Source: Streptomyces dioscori (lineage in GTDB: Bacteria; Actinomycetota; Actinomycetes; Streptomycetales; Streptomycetaceae). From it: a DNA stretch of 64,000 nt. Below, piece after piece: positions 52,717 through 60,600 of the stretch. The stretch covers positions 18,481-82,480 of the forward strand of contig NZ_KZ679064.1 in assembly GCF_003024195.1 (NCBI RefSeq). Reading direction: 5' to 3'. Every line of letters begins with the position of its first letter. The first letter of the stretch is position 1. The notes beneath the pieces were generated by a model. The model ran no database searches. It was given only the letters and a program-made list of their open reading frames with translations, and was not told the DNA's origin. A program made the position numbers and the translations under genes.

Positions 52717-54216
52717 CTACGGCGACGTACCGGCCGCGGCGCGGCGGGCACGGCCGATGCCCCATCCGACCAGCGTCGCCGCCAGGACCGTGAGCGCGAG
52801 GCCGGCCCAGGTGACCGCCTCGCGGAACTCCGCGGTCTGGTGGGCGCTCCACTCCGAGGTGGAGATGTCACCGGTGAAGAACGCGGCAAGGACGGTCCCG
52901 CCGACGGCGACACCGATCCCGGTGGCGACTTCCCCGGCGGTGTCCACCAGCGCCGCTCCGACGGTGGTGCGGTCGGCCGGGAGGCCACGCATGACGTTGG
53001 TCCCGGCGACGACACCGACGACACGCATACCGGCGGCGACGAGTACGAGCGCGAGGGCGATCCACGCGTACCCGGAGCGGCCCAGCAGCCCGTAGACGGC
53101 GAGCCCGCACACGACGGCTCCGGCGCCGAGCCGGGCGGCCCTGTCGAGACCGACGCGCGCGACCAGCGGGCCGATGACGGCACCGCCGGCGATGAGCACG
53201 ACTACCTGGGGCAGCATCCCCAAGGCTGCCCGGCCGGGCGACCAGCCCCGGTCGAGCTGGAGCTGGAGGGTCACGAGGTAGCCGAGGCCGGCGGTCGCGA
53301 GGCTCGCGGCGGCCTTGAACGCCAGGCCGCTCGACACGAGAGGGCGGGCGACGAGTTCGAGGTCGAGCAGCGGATGGCGGGCGGCACGCTCGCGGACGAC
53401 GAACAGCACCGCCGACCCGACGGCCGCCGCCGTGGCCAGCCACGGGAGGGGAGACGCGGCGCCCGTGTCGACGAACAGCGTCGGCGCGACCAGCGCGAGC
53501 ACGATCGCGGCCGTACCGAGCAGGGCACCCGCGCCGTCGACCGGGTCGCGGTGCAGTTCGTCCGCCCGGTCGGCGGGGATGCCGCGTCGGATGCCGAGGT
53601 ACGCGAGTGCGGCGATCGGTACGTTCACCAGCAGCAGCGCCTGCCAGGGAGCGAACGCGAGCACGAAGCCGCCCGCGGTGGGCCCGATCGCGAGTCCGAC
53701 CAGGCCCACGGTGGAGATCAGCGTCGTCGCACGGACACGGAGGCCGTCCTCGTCGAACAGGCGGAACGCCAGGGCGAGGGAGCCGGGTGTCGTCATCGCG
53801 GCCGCGACGCCCATCGCCGCCCGGACGGCGATGAGCTGCTCCGCCGTGGTGACGAACGCGGTCGCCAGACTCGCCGCCCCCAGCAGCACCAGCCCGACCA
53901 GCATGACCTTGCGGCGGCCGACCCGGTCGGCCAGCGCGCCGAGGGCGAGCATCAGCCCGCCGAACACGACGGCGTACACGCCCGTCACCCACTGCAGCAC
54001 GGTCGCCGACGCCGACAGTTCACGGCCGATGGTCGGCAGTGCGACGTTGAGGATCGAGTTATCGAGCATCTCGAACAGGAACACCGCCGACAGCCCCGCG
54101 AGGGCTGCCCCCGCTTCACGGAGGGAACGGGGCGAACGAGGGGATCCGCCGGCCGGGGCGCCGGCCTTCTCGACGGCCTCACTACGGCGGTCGCGGCGGT
54201 TACGGGGGACATTCAC
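52717..54216 (-). CDS. MFS drug exporter, DHA2 (14-helix) type
   Basis: A 499-residue proton-driven exporter. The start is GTG 54216 with AAGGAG 6 nt upstream; the longer open frame is not used. About 14 hydrophobic segments are present, with motif A GALADRVGRRKVMLVG and motif C-like GLVGLAIGPTAGGFVLAFAPWQALLLVNVP, the signature of the EmrB/QacA group. The first helix ends FEMLDNSILNVALPTIGREL, with the conserved Asp of DHA2 proteins. Substrates are probably hydrophobic toxic or antibiotic compounds. No TetR-type regulator gene is adjacent. Confidence 0.88.
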   Translation of the reverse strand: MNVPRNRRDRRSEAVEKAGAPAGGSPRSPRSLREAGAALAGLSAVFLFEMLDNSILNVALPTIGRELSASATVLQWVTGVYAVVFGGLMLALGALADRVGRRKVMLVGLVLLGAASLATAFVTTAEQLIAVRAAMGVAAAMTTPGSLALAFRLFDEDGLRVRATTLISTVGLVGLAIGPTAGGFVLAFAPWQALLLVNVPIAALAYLGIRRGIPADRADELHRDPVDGAGALLGTAAIVLALVAPTLFVDTGAASPLPWLATAAAVGSAVLFVVRERAARHPLLDLELVARPLVSSGLAFKAAASLATAGLGYLVTLQLQLDRGWSPGRAALGMLPQVVVLIAGGAVIGPLVARVGLDRAARLGAGAVVCGLAVYGLLGRSGYAWIALALVLVAAGMRVVGVVAGTNVMRGLPADRTTVGAALVDTAGEVATGIGVAVGGTVLAAFFTGDISTSEWSAHQTAEFREAVTWAGLALTVLAATLVGWGIGRARRAAAGTSP

Positions 54217-54472
54217 TGCGCACTCCTTCGGGGTGAAGAAGTGGCGGATCGTCCGATGCCGCGTGTGCGCGTGTGGCCGCCGTTCCGGCGCCCGCACGTT
54301 TTTACCTCCGGTGCTTCGACAGTACCCCGGCGGTGCGGGAGTGGTCACCCCGGTACGGAGTCGGGGTCGAACACGGCCCGTAGGCAAGGGCGTTCGGCGT
54401 ACCGACCGGCATTCGGGGTACCCGGCAGCGGACGACGACAAGGACGCGAAGAAGGACGAGAAGGGGGCACCC

Positions 54473-54670
54473 ATGCCGCTCACATTCCGCAAGAGCTTCC
54501 GGATCCTGCCCGGAGTACGGCTGAACATCAACAAGAAGTCGTGGTCCGTCACCACCGGCGGCAAGAACGGCCCCAAGCACACGCACAGCAGCACGGGACG
54601 CCGGACGACCTCGATGGATCTCCCCGGCCCCTTCGGCTGGCGGCGCACCACCCGCGCCAAGCGTCACTGA
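54473..54670 (+). CDS. DUF4236 small protein
   Basis: A 65-residue protein starting at ATG 54473 behind AAGGGGG. It matches the DUF4236 pattern: FRKSFRILPGVRLNINKKSWSVTTGGK, followed by a Gly/Thr/Arg-rich stretch and LPGPFGWRRTT. The family is widespread in bacteria, sometimes fused to membrane or helical modules, and has no known function. It stands alone, divergent from the MFS gene, with 63 bp to the murA fusion gene downstream. Confidence 0.8.
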   Translation: MPLTFRKSFRILPGVRLNINKKSWSVTTGGKNGPKHTHSSTGRRTTSMDLPGPFGWRRTTRAKRH

Positions 54671-54706
54671 GGCACCGTCACCCCTTCGGACCCCTCCGGA
54701 TGCGGC

Positions 54707-54722
54707 ATCTCATATGTGAGAT
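54707..54722. promoter_or_regulatory. Inverted repeat ATCTCA-TATG-TGAGAT just before the HTH-MurA gene
   Basis: Perfect 6-bp arms flank TATG, ending 11 bp before the ATG at 54734. XRE-type regulators often bind such short dyads, and the downstream gene itself encodes an XRE domain, so autoregulation is plausible. No ribosome site is visible, so the transcript may be leaderless or very short. Confidence 0.55.
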
Positions 54723-54733
54723 AGCCTGCCGTC

Positions 54734-56263
54734 ATGGCAGACGACTACCTCGTACGCATCGGCAAGCTCATCCGTGACGCCCGTCAGCATCGGGGCTGGA
54801 CACAGACGCAGCTGGCCGAGGCGCTCAGCACCAGCCAGAGCGCGGTGAACCGTATCGAGCGCGGCAATCAAAACATCAGCCTTGAGATGATCGCCCGAAT
54901 CGGTGAAGCGCTGGACAGTGAGATCGTCTCGCTCGGCTATGCCGGCCCGATGCATCTCCGGGTGGTCGGCGGACGCCGGCTCTCCGGCTCGATCGACGTC
55001 AAGACCAGCAAGAACGCGTGCGTGGCGCTGCTCTGTGCGACGCTCCTGAACAAGGGCCGCACGGTGCTGCGCCGCGTCGCGCGCATCGAGGAGGTGTACC
55101 GCCTTCTGGAGGTGCTGGGCTCCATCGGCGTACGCACCCGGTGGATCAACGGTGGCGTGGACCTGGAGATCGTGCCTCCGGCCGAGCTGGACATGGCCTC
55201 CATCGACGAGACGGCGGCGCGCCGCACCCGTTCGATCATCATGTTCCTCGGCCCGCTGCTGCACCGCATGGACGGCTTCAAGCTGCCGTACGCGGGCGGC
55301 TGCGACCTCGGTACGCGCACCATCGAGCCGCACATGATCGCGCTGCGCCGGTTCGGTCTGGACATCGCGGCCACCGAGGGCATGTACCACGCGCGGGTGG
55401 ACCGCAAGGTGACCCCGGGGCGCCCCATCGTGCTGACCGAGCGCGGCGACACGGTGACGGAGAACGCGCTGCTGGCCGCCGCCCGCCACGACGGCACGAC
55501 CGTCATCCGCAACGCCTCCTCCAACTACATGGTCCAGGACCTGTGCTTCTTCCTGGAGGCACTGGGCGTACGGGTGGAGGGCATCGGCACCACGACGCTC
55601 ACCGTGCACGGTGTGCCGAACATCGACGTGGACGTGGACTACTCGCCGTCCGAGGACCCGGTCGAGGCGATGAGCCTGCTGGCCGCGGCGGTGGTCACCG
55701 AGTCGGAGCTGACGGTGCGCCGCGTGCCCATCGAGTTCCTGGAGATCGAGCTGGCGGTCCTGGAGGAGATGGGCCTCGACCACGACCGCACGGCGGAGTA
55801 CGTCGCCGACAACGGCCGTACGCGCCTGGTGGACCTGACCGTGCGCCCCTCGAAGCTCGAAGCCCCGATCGACAAGATCCACCCGATGCCGTTCCCTGGC
55901 CTGAACATCGACAACGTCCCGTTCTTCGCGGCGATCGCGGCCTCCGCGCAGGGCCAGACGCTGATCCACGACTGGGTCTACGACAACCGCGCGATCTACC
56001 TCACGGACCTGAACCGCCTCGGCGGCCGCCTCCAGCTCCTCGACCCGCACCGCGTCCTGGTCGAGGGCCCCACACGCTGGCGGGCCGCGGAGATGATGTG
56101 CCCGCCGGCGCTGCGCCCCGCGGTGGTGGTCCTCCTGGCCATGATGGCGGCCGAGGGCACGTCCGTACTCCGCAACGTGTACGTGATCAACCGCGGCTAC
56201 GAGGACCTGGCGGAACGCCTCAACTCGGTGGGAGCGCAGATCGAGATCTTCCGGGACATCTGA
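54734..56263 (+). CDS. murA: XRE helix-turn-helix / MurA fusion (UDP-GlcNAc enolpyruvyl transferase-like)
   Basis: A 509-residue two-domain protein. Residues 1-68 form an XRE/HTH_3 domain (IGKLIRDARQHRGWTQTQLA, then STSQSAVNRIERGNQNIS). Residues about 72-509 form an EPT/MurA domain, which transfers enolpyruvate from PEP to UDP-GlcNAc in the first committed step of peptidoglycan synthesis. Key residues persist: the SKNA lysine (K93), the loop Cys in AGGCDLG (C190), the Asp in FPGLNIDNVPFF and the late Arg in VINRGYEDLAERL. It is thus likely active, not degenerate. Streptomyces carry such a second MurA besides a standalone one. The fusion suggests DNA binding coupled to precursor levels. Confidence 0.88.
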   Translation: MADDYLVRIGKLIRDARQHRGWTQTQLAEALSTSQSAVNRIERGNQNISLEMIARIGEALDSEIVSLGYAGPMHLRVVGGRRLSGSIDVKTSKNACVALLCATLLNKGRTVLRRVARIEEVYRLLEVLGSIGVRTRWINGGVDLEIVPPAELDMASIDETAARRTRSIIMFLGPLLHRMDGFKLPYAGGCDLGTRTIEPHMIALRRFGLDIAATEGMYHARVDRKVTPGRPIVLTERGDTVTENALLAAARHDGTTVIRNASSNYMVQDLCFFLEALGVRVEGIGTTTLTVHGVPNIDVDVDYSPSEDPVEAMSLLAAAVVTESELTVRRVPIEFLEIELAVLEEMGLDHDRTAEYVADNGRTRLVDLTVRPSKLEAPIDKIHPMPFPGLNIDNVPFFAAIAASAQGQTLIHDWVYDNRAIYLTDLNRLGGRLQLLDPHRVLVEGPTRWRAAEMMCPPALRPAVVVLLAMMAAEGTSVLRNVYVINRGYEDLAERLNSVGAQIEIFRDI

Positions 56264-56281
56264 GGGGCTTCGTAACCGGCG

Positions 56282-56344
56282 GGCGTGTCCGTGGGCGTCG
56301 AATCCGTGGGCGTCGAATCCGTGGGCGTGTCCGTGGGCGTCGAA
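56282..56344. repeat. 15-bp tandem repeat before the membrane protein gene
   Basis: The unit GTGGGCGTCGAATCC occurs exactly at 56291-56305 and 56306-56320, with shortened forms (GTGGGCGTGTCC) on both sides. It fills the gap between murA and the next gene and blurs the start choice for that gene. Confidence 0.75.
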
Positions 56345-56351
56345 GAGGTCC

Positions 56352-58244
56352 GTGCGGTCAGGACCGCGGCCTCGGTATCAGGGGTGTGTGGGATCACGCC
56401 CGAGTGCCGCGTCGGGCGTGACGGCGTCCCGGGGCGGGTCGTTGGGTTCGTCGCCGGGCCGTCTCCGGTCGTCCGCCGCCGCCCTGCCCCTGGAACAGTC
56501 CGTGCCCGTACAGCCGCTCGCCCCTGCTCCCCTCGCGCCGGGCCGCGTCCCCGGAGCACGCCGGGCGCCCTCCGCGTACCGGCCGCGCCGGCTCCTCGCT
56601 CCACGGTCGTGGCGCGTCCCCGCGCTCGCGGTGCTCGCCGTGCTTCCGCTGTACGGGGTGTGGGGCGTCCTTCTCGCGACGGGCGGCGGTGATCTCGCGG
56701 CCCAATACGCCTGGGCGGGGTTCGTCGCGCGCAACCCCGACACCGCGTACGGGCTCTTCTGGTACGGGGGCACGCACACCGTCAACTACAGCGTGCTGTC
56801 GCCCCCCTTGATGGCGGTGCTCGGTGTGCGTACCGTCTCCGTCCTCGCCGGGGTGGCCGCCACCTGGCTGCTGGGCGCGCTGCTCGAACGGACCGTGGCG
56901 CGGGCGCCCCTGTGGCCCGCGCTGCTCGGCGCGTTCGGGCTGTGGGCCGACGTCGCCTCGGGGCGTACTACGTTCGCCCTCGGGCTGGCCTTCGGGCTCG
57001 GAGGGCTGCTGGCCCTGGCCGGCCGCCCGGAGCGGAAGGGTCGGCCGGCCGTGGCTGCTCTGGGGGCGTTGCTCGCGACCCTGGCGAGTCCGGTGGCCGG
57101 ACTGTTCCTGCTGGTGGCCGGCGCCGGGTGGCTGGCGGACCGGCGGTACGCCAAGTGCCTCGCCCTGTCCGTGCCACCCGTCGCCGTCTGCGCGCTGACG
57201 GCTCTGCTGTTCCCCTTCGAGGGCGAACAGCCCATGGCCGCGAGCCGCGTGCTGATGCCTGTGCTCCTGTCGGCCGCCGTGGTCCGGGCGGCTCCCCGCG
57301 CGTGGCGGGCGGTGCGGGCCGGAGCGGCCGTCTACGCCGTCGGAGTGGCGCTGACCTGGCTCGTCCCCTCACCGGTCGGCACCAACGTGGAGCGGCTCGC
57401 GGCGCACTTCGCACCGGCGGTGCTGCTCGCCTGCCTGGTGAACGACGCTGCCCGCACCACCGGGGCCGGTGGCGTCCGGGGCCCCGTACGCCGGACGAGG
57501 CCGCTCGCCCTCGCCCTCGCGCTCGCCGTGTCGGTCGGCTGGACCGCCATGTCGACCGTCAACGACCTGCGGGTCTCCACGTCCGTACCGGCCTGGGCCA
57601 CCCACACCCACGGCGTCCTCAAGGAACTCGACCGCCTCGGCGCGCACCGCGACCGGGTCGAGGTGGTGCCCGCCCGCAACCACCGCGAGGCAGCGCTGTT
57701 CGCCCCGCACGCGCAGGTGATACGGGGCTGGAACCGGCAGTTGGACGTCGAGCGGGGGCGGCTGTTCTACGAGGGCGCTCTCGACGCGCCGCGCTATCAC
57801 GCCTGGCTACGCCACTGGGCCGTCGCTCACGTGGTCGTGCCGGACGGGAGGCCCGACGGTCCCGCCGAGCACGAGGCGGCCCTGGTCGCCGCCGGACAGG
57901 ACTGGCTGCGGCCCGTCTGGCGTGACGCGCACTGGCGGATCTACCGCGTCCGGGACGCCGAGCCGCTCGTCTCGGCGCCGGGCAGCGTGGTGCGGGCGGG
58001 CGAGGCTGCCGTCGTACTGAGGGTGCCGCGCGCCGGGACGGTGACCGTCCGGGTGCGGTACTCGCCGTGGCTGCGGGCCGACGGGGGCTGCGTACGGCCG
58101 GACGGGCCCTGGACCCGGCTGACCGTGCCACGGGCGGGCGTCTACCGGCTGGACTCCAGCTACGCGGCCGGGCCGACGGGCGGGGCAGGCTGCGCGCCGG
58201 GACGGGACGGGCAGCGGCGGAAGGATCAGCGGGGCGGGGAGTGA
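56352..58244 (+). CDS. Polytopic membrane protein of unknown function
   Basis: A product of about 630 residues if started at GTG 56352 (AAGAGG lies 3 nt upstream); the first 85 residues are low-complexity, so a later start is possible. About nine to ten hydrophobic segments follow (ALAVLAVLPLYGVWGVLLA, VSVLAGVAATWLLGALLE, AALGALLATLASPVAGLFLLVAGAGW and more). A C-terminal extracytoplasmic domain of about 210 residues then begins (YHAWLRHWAVAHVVVPDG, GQDWLRPVWRDAHWRIYRV). The outline, with many helices and then a soluble outer domain, is that of GT-C-like or O-antigen-polymerase-like envelope proteins. I see no decisive catalytic motif. A strong terminator follows. Confidence 0.65.
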   Translation: MRSGPRPRYQGCVGSRPSAASGVTASRGGSLGSSPGRLRSSAAALPLEQSVPVQPLAPAPLAPGRVPGARRAPSAYRPRRLLAPRSWRVPALAVLAVLPLYGVWGVLLATGGGDLAAQYAWAGFVARNPDTAYGLFWYGGTHTVNYSVLSPPLMAVLGVRTVSVLAGVAATWLLGALLERTVARAPLWPALLGAFGLWADVASGRTTFALGLAFGLGGLLALAGRPERKGRPAVAALGALLATLASPVAGLFLLVAGAGWLADRRYAKCLALSVPPVAVCALTALLFPFEGEQPMAASRVLMPVLLSAAVVRAAPRAWRAVRAGAAVYAVGVALTWLVPSPVGTNVERLAAHFAPAVLLACLVNDAARTTGAGGVRGPVRRTRPLALALALAVSVGWTAMSTVNDLRVSTSVPAWATHTHGVLKELDRLGAHRDRVEVVPARNHREAALFAPHAQVIRGWNRQLDVERGRLFYEGALDAPRYHAWLRHWAVAHVVVPDGRPDGPAEHEAALVAAGQDWLRPVWRDAHWRIYRVRDAEPLVSAPGSVVRAGEAAVVLRVPRAGTVTVRVRYSPWLRADGGCVRPDGPWTRLTVPRAGVYRLDSSYAAGPTGGAGCAPGRDGQRRKDQRGGE

Positions 58245-58254
58245 CGGGGCCACT

Positions 58255-58304
58255 GAACAGGTCCGCCCTCCGTACCCCTTGGGGCTCGGAGGGCGGACCT
58301 GTTC
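58255..58304. terminator. Bidirectional hairpin terminator
   Basis: A perfect 18-bp stem (58255-58272 with 58287-58304, containing CAGGTCCGCCCTCCG) encloses a 14-nt loop between convergent genes. Beyond it, 58307-58338 is a tandem (GACGCGAACGCG)n-type run and 58350-58395 a GGCCGCGG-rich run. Confidence 0.88.
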
Positions 58305-58410
58305 GTGACGCGGACGCGAACGCGGACGCGAACGCGGGCAGCCGGTCGCGGTTGTCGGCCGCAGTTGTCGGCCGCGGACGGCGGCCGGCGGCCGGTGCCC
58401 TGGACCGGCG

Positions 58411-58971
58411 TCAGCCGACCAGCGTGACGTCCTGTTCCTTCGCCGCGTGGAACATCGGCAGCGGCAGCCCGCTGGAGCGCAGCTCCATGAGCGTGGCCTC
58501 GACCTTCGCCGCGCCCGGCTCGAAGCGGCCCGGCTCGGTGCGTTCGGTGTTCGTCCAGCGGTGCTCGGCGCCGTCGCAGACCGCCGTCGTACTGCCGATG
58601 CCCTTACGCACGCTGTTCCCGCCCTGGCTCAGGGACGAATCGTCCTGGGTGAGGGAGGGCCTGTCCTGGCGCAGGGAGGAGCTGACGAAGACCGGGCCCG
58701 TACTGCCCTTGCAGCGGTACGTACCGGACAGCGTGACGGTGCCGTCCGCGGCGAGGCGGGCCGTCGGGTCGACGGTCACCGTCTCCGAGAGCCCTACCGG
58801 CTCGGCGGACGCGGCCGGTGCGGGCGCGGCCGGTGCGGGCGCGGCCGGTGCGGGCGCGGCCTGTTGGGACAGCGCGCCCGCGGACGGGGCGGCGGCCAGC
58901 AGCAGCACCGCACCGGCGGCGGTGCCCATGACCTGGTGCAATCGCATCGGAGTACGCAGGGGGACGCGCAT
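58411..58971 (-). CDS. Secreted DUF6299-type protein
   Basis: A 186-residue secreted protein. The start ATG 58971 has AGGAGG 7 nt upstream. A signal peptide (VMGTAAGAVLLLAAAPSAGA) is followed by an Ala/Pro repeat linker (three AAPAP-type units from a 15-bp DNA repeat). A domain resembling DUF6299 then runs from SETVTVDPTARLAADGTVTL through TYRCKGSTGPVFVSSSL, with two Cys likely forming a disulfide. The function is unknown; these small immunoglobulin-like secreted domains are frequent in Streptomyces. Confidence 0.7.
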   Translation of the reverse strand: MRVPLRTPMRLHQVMGTAAGAVLLLAAAPSAGALSQQAAPAPAAPAPAAPAPAASAEPVGLSETVTVDPTARLAADGTVTLSGTYRCKGSTGPVFVSSSLRQDRPSLTQDDSSLSQGGNSVRKGIGSTTAVCDGAEHRWTNTERTEPGRFEPGAAKVEATLMELRSSGLPLPMFHAAKEQDVTLVG

Positions 58972-59239
58972 CGGAATACCTCCTGGAGTGGGGGCCTCCA
59001 CAGGTACCGGCCCGGCGGACCCCACGGCGTGACCCTCACCCCTTTGGTGGCGAGTTGGGGGCGCGTCCGCGCCGCGAGACCGCCCCGGGTCCGCATCGTC
59101 CGTCCTGGACTCGTCCGAGTGTTGTCCGCGTGTTGTCACGACTCCCCTCCCGCTGTTCCGATGAGTTCGCGGCGGGCGCATGGTCTATCCATACGGGCGA
59201 CGAAAACGCCGCCCGACTCCTCGCACGTGGAGGCCCACC

Positions 59240-59461
59240 ATGTGTTCTCACCAGTCTTCGTGCCCGTCCGCCGCCCGCTCCGACCGCTCGGACGGCTCGC
59301 ACCGTTCCGACGCGCACATCGTCTCCGCGCACCCCGAGCAGGGCTGGTACCTGCTGTGCGACGGCGCGATCGTCTTCGACGACACCGGCGCGCTGCTGCC
59401 CGACGGGCGGGTCGTCGCTCCGCACCGGGTGCCGGTCGAGCAACTGGCCATCGCCGCCTGA
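59240..59461 (+). CDS. DUF5999 small protein
   Basis: A 73-residue protein, start ATG 59240 with GTGGAGG 7 nt upstream. The N-terminal MCSHQSSCPSA has two Cys and a His that could bind metal. The C-terminal half, SAHPEQGWYLLCDGAIVFDDTGALLPDGRVVAPHR, matches the DUF5999 pattern known from Streptomyces. The function is unknown. The 268-bp gap to the divergent DUF6299 gene shows no recognised operator. Confidence 0.8.
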   Translation: MCSHQSSCPSAARSDRSDGSHRSDAHIVSAHPEQGWYLLCDGAIVFDDTGALLPDGRVVAPHRVPVEQLAIAA

Positions 59462-59507
59462 CCGTTCGGACGCCTATAGCCCGACCGTTCGGATGCTTAC
59501 CGCCCGA

Positions 59508-59585
59508 CCATCGCGGAGCGTCAAGAACCACCGGGCCATCGCGGACCGTCAAGAACCACCGCGGGTTATCGCGGGTTATCGCGGA
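59508..59585. repeat. 28-bp direct repeat and short repeats upstream of the PaaX-type gene
   Basis: CCATCGCGGAGCGTCAAGAA begins a 28-bp unit at 59508 that recurs at 59536 with few changes, followed by GGGTTATCGC twice. There are only two units with no spacer logic, so this is not a CRISPR array. Confidence 0.65.
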
Positions 59586-59588
59586 GTG

Positions 59589-59616
59589 TTGACTGTCGTC
59601 ATTCAGTCGATACGCT
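59589..59616 (+). promoter_or_regulatory. Candidate promoter of the PaaX-type gene
   Basis: TTGACT (59589-59594), 16 nt, then TACGCT (59611-59616): a moderate housekeeping-type match about 60 nt before the gene start. Confidence 0.4.
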
Positions 59617-59674
59617 CCCGATGCGACCCCCGCTGAGACCGGATGGTGATCTCGCGTGACGGTGACGATCTAGA

Positions 59675-60517
59675 GTGATCAACGTGTCCGAGCAGCACGC
59701 CCCCCGGTCCCTCATCGTCACCTTCTACGGCGCGTACGGCCGCTTCGCCCCTGGTCCCGTACCCGTCGCCGAGCTGATCCGGCTTCTCGCCGCGGCCGGC
59801 GTGGACGCGCCCTCCGTACGGTCGTCGGTCTCCAGACTCAAACGCCGGGGCCTGCTCCTGCCGGCCCGCACCGAGGCCGGCGCGGCCGGGTACGTCCTGT
59901 CGCCGGGCGCACGGCAACTCCTCGACGACGGCGACCGCCGGGTCTACGCGGCCTCGCCTCCCGAGGACGACACCTGGGTCCTCGCCGTGTTCTCCGTACC
60001 GGAGTCCGAGCGGCAGAAACGTCACGTACTGCGCTCGCGCCTGGCCGGCCTCGGTTTCGGGACGGCCGCCCCGGGCGTGTGGATCGCCCCGGCCCGCCTA
60101 TACGAAGAGACCCGGCACACGCTGGAACGGCTGCGGCTTGACTCGTACGTGGAACTGTTCCGCGGCGCGCACCTCGGATACGCGCCGACGGCCGAGGCGG
60201 TCGCGCGCTGGTGGGACCTCGCCGGGATCGCCAAGCAGCACGAGGCGTTCCTCGACCGGCACGCGCGCGTGCTGCACGACTGGGAGAACAGGGCCGACAC
60301 CCCCGCGCAGGAGGCGTACCGCGACTATCTGCTCGCCCTCGACTCCTGGCGCCACCTCCCGTACACCGACCCGGGGCTGCCCGCCTCGCTGCTGCCCCCG
60401 GACTGGCCCGGAGCCCGCTCCGCCGCCGTCTTCCGGGCCCTGCACGAGCGGCTGCGGGACGCCGGGGCGGTCTTCGCGGGGGTGCCCGGGGGACCGGCCG
60501 GACCCGACACAGTGTGA
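59675..60517 (+). CDS. PaaX-family transcriptional regulator
   Basis: A 280-residue regulator. The N-terminal winged helix (about 10-75) reads SLIVTFYGAYGRFAPG and then SVRSSVSRLKRRGLLLP, typical of PaaX. The PaaX central and C-terminal domains follow (WVLAVFSVPESERQKRHVLRSRLAGLGFG; LDSWRHLPYTDPGLPASLLPPDWPG). The start is GTG 59675 or GTG 59684; neither has a strong ribosome site. PaaX represses phenylacetate catabolism in response to phenylacetyl-CoA, but no paa genes are visible here, so the target is unknown. The sulfation genes begin 83 bp downstream and may be controlled or read from here. Confidence 0.88.
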   Translation: MINVSEQHAPRSLIVTFYGAYGRFAPGPVPVAELIRLLAAAGVDAPSVRSSVSRLKRRGLLLPARTEAGAAGYVLSPGARQLLDDGDRRVYAASPPEDDTWVLAVFSVPESERQKRHVLRSRLAGLGFGTAAPGVWIAPARLYEETRHTLERLRLDSYVELFRGAHLGYAPTAEAVARWWDLAGIAKQHEAFLDRHARVLHDWENRADTPAQEAYRDYLLALDSWRHLPYTDPGLPASLLPPDWPGARSAAVFRALHERLRDAGAVFAGVPGGPAGPDTV

Positions 60518-60600
60518 CCTGAGACACAATCCCCGTCGCTAAGGCAACGCTCAGGTCGCTCAGTCCCTCCTCTCATAATCCTTACCTAGCGTCGGGACGC

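Noticed and set aside
59508..59585. Direct repeats suggestive of a small CRISPR array
   Set aside because: There are only two full 28-bp units, directly abutting with no unique spacers, and no cas genes are present.
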